Assembly: GCF_019656335.1 (NCBI RefSeq)
Contig: NZ_BPLZ01000008.1
Location: 109,385 to 173,384 of the forward strand
DNA length: 64,000 nucleotides
Direction of reading: 5' to 3'
From: Pseudomonas sp. NCCP-436
GTDB lineage: Bacteria > Pseudomonadota > Gammaproteobacteria > Pseudomonadales > Pseudomonadaceae
Positions 63,993 through 64,000 of the stretch are shown here, in pieces. The stretch's first letter is position 1, and every line of letters begins with the position of its first letter. A model generated the notes under the pieces. It saw nothing but the letters and a program-made list of their open reading frames with translations, searched no databases and was not told the origin of the DNA. Position numbers and translations under genes: made by a program.

Positions 63993-64000
63993 CTGAATCA

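Overview
The window comes from a Pseudomonas chromosome: high GC, with almost every housekeeping gene recognisable. From rpsU-dnaG-rpoD to tyrS and the rRNA promoters, gene order largely follows the P. aeruginosa stretch PA0576 to PA0668 as I remember it; no alignment was run. It is probably not P. aeruginosa itself, because the pyocin cluster expected between trpE and trpG is replaced by a metabolic gene cluster, and speD and argC are missing from their usual places. Several starts were moved inward from the longest open frame, using Shine-Dalgarno sites and family length.

Layout. Bases 1-2345 are the end of an integrated element: an unknown protein with an AT-hook-like motif, a near-perfect 44-bp palindrome, a tyrosine integrase, an intact tRNA-Ile(CAU), and a second CAU tRNA cut off at its anticodon. 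2.5-6.8 kb (minus) is the macromolecular synthesis operon rpsU-dnaG-rpoD. 7-10.8 kb holds tsaD, plsY, folB, a folK-type gene and cca. 10.8-15.8 kb (minus) is the stress-associated trio prkA, yeaH-like and spoVR-like, with a dispersed repeat inside the operon. 16-24 kb (minus) is lptD-surA-pdxA-rsmA-apaG-apaH-glpE. 24-26.4 kb (plus) is amgK-murU-djlA-like, the cell-wall sugar recycling route. 27.5-36.2 kb is a sensor/regulator pair with a five-gene ABC importer that has two paralogous binding proteins (Agt-like). 36.4-39.5 kb is rpe-gph-trpE. 39.7-46.8 kb is a carboxylase/5-oxoprolinase-type cluster: biotin carboxylase-BCCP, a PxpB-PxpC fusion, DUF1445, PxpA, an NRAMP-like carrier and a divergent GntR regulator. 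46.9-49.6 kb is trpGDC. 49.6-57.9 kb holds vfr, an OsmC-like gene, coq7, an AAA+ ATPase, an SDR, a DUF805 protein, a PLP enzyme, a nitronate monooxygenase and a HemJ-like protein. 58-63.6 kb holds a DUF6776-like gene, bactofilin, erpA, anmK, an M23 peptidase and tyrS. The window ends in four tandem rRNA promoters and a boxA, just before the 16S gene.

How the parts work together. trpE and trpGDC are about 7 kb apart. Each is preceded by a matching leader-peptide gene with the same C-terminal residues (ending R-W-R-W-R-A), so both are probably co-regulated by attenuation. AmgK and MurU recycle MurNAc and AnmK recycles anhydroMurNAc. LptD and SurA serve the outer membrane.

The best candidate for an under-described system is the 39.7-46.8 kb cluster. 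It pairs a biotin carboxylase with 5-oxoprolinase-family proteins and with an NRAMP-like carrier that has lost the metal-binding motif. Secondary points of interest are the tRNA-splitting integration, a 130-bp class of MITE-like repeat, and a PLP enzyme that appears to lack its metal ligands.
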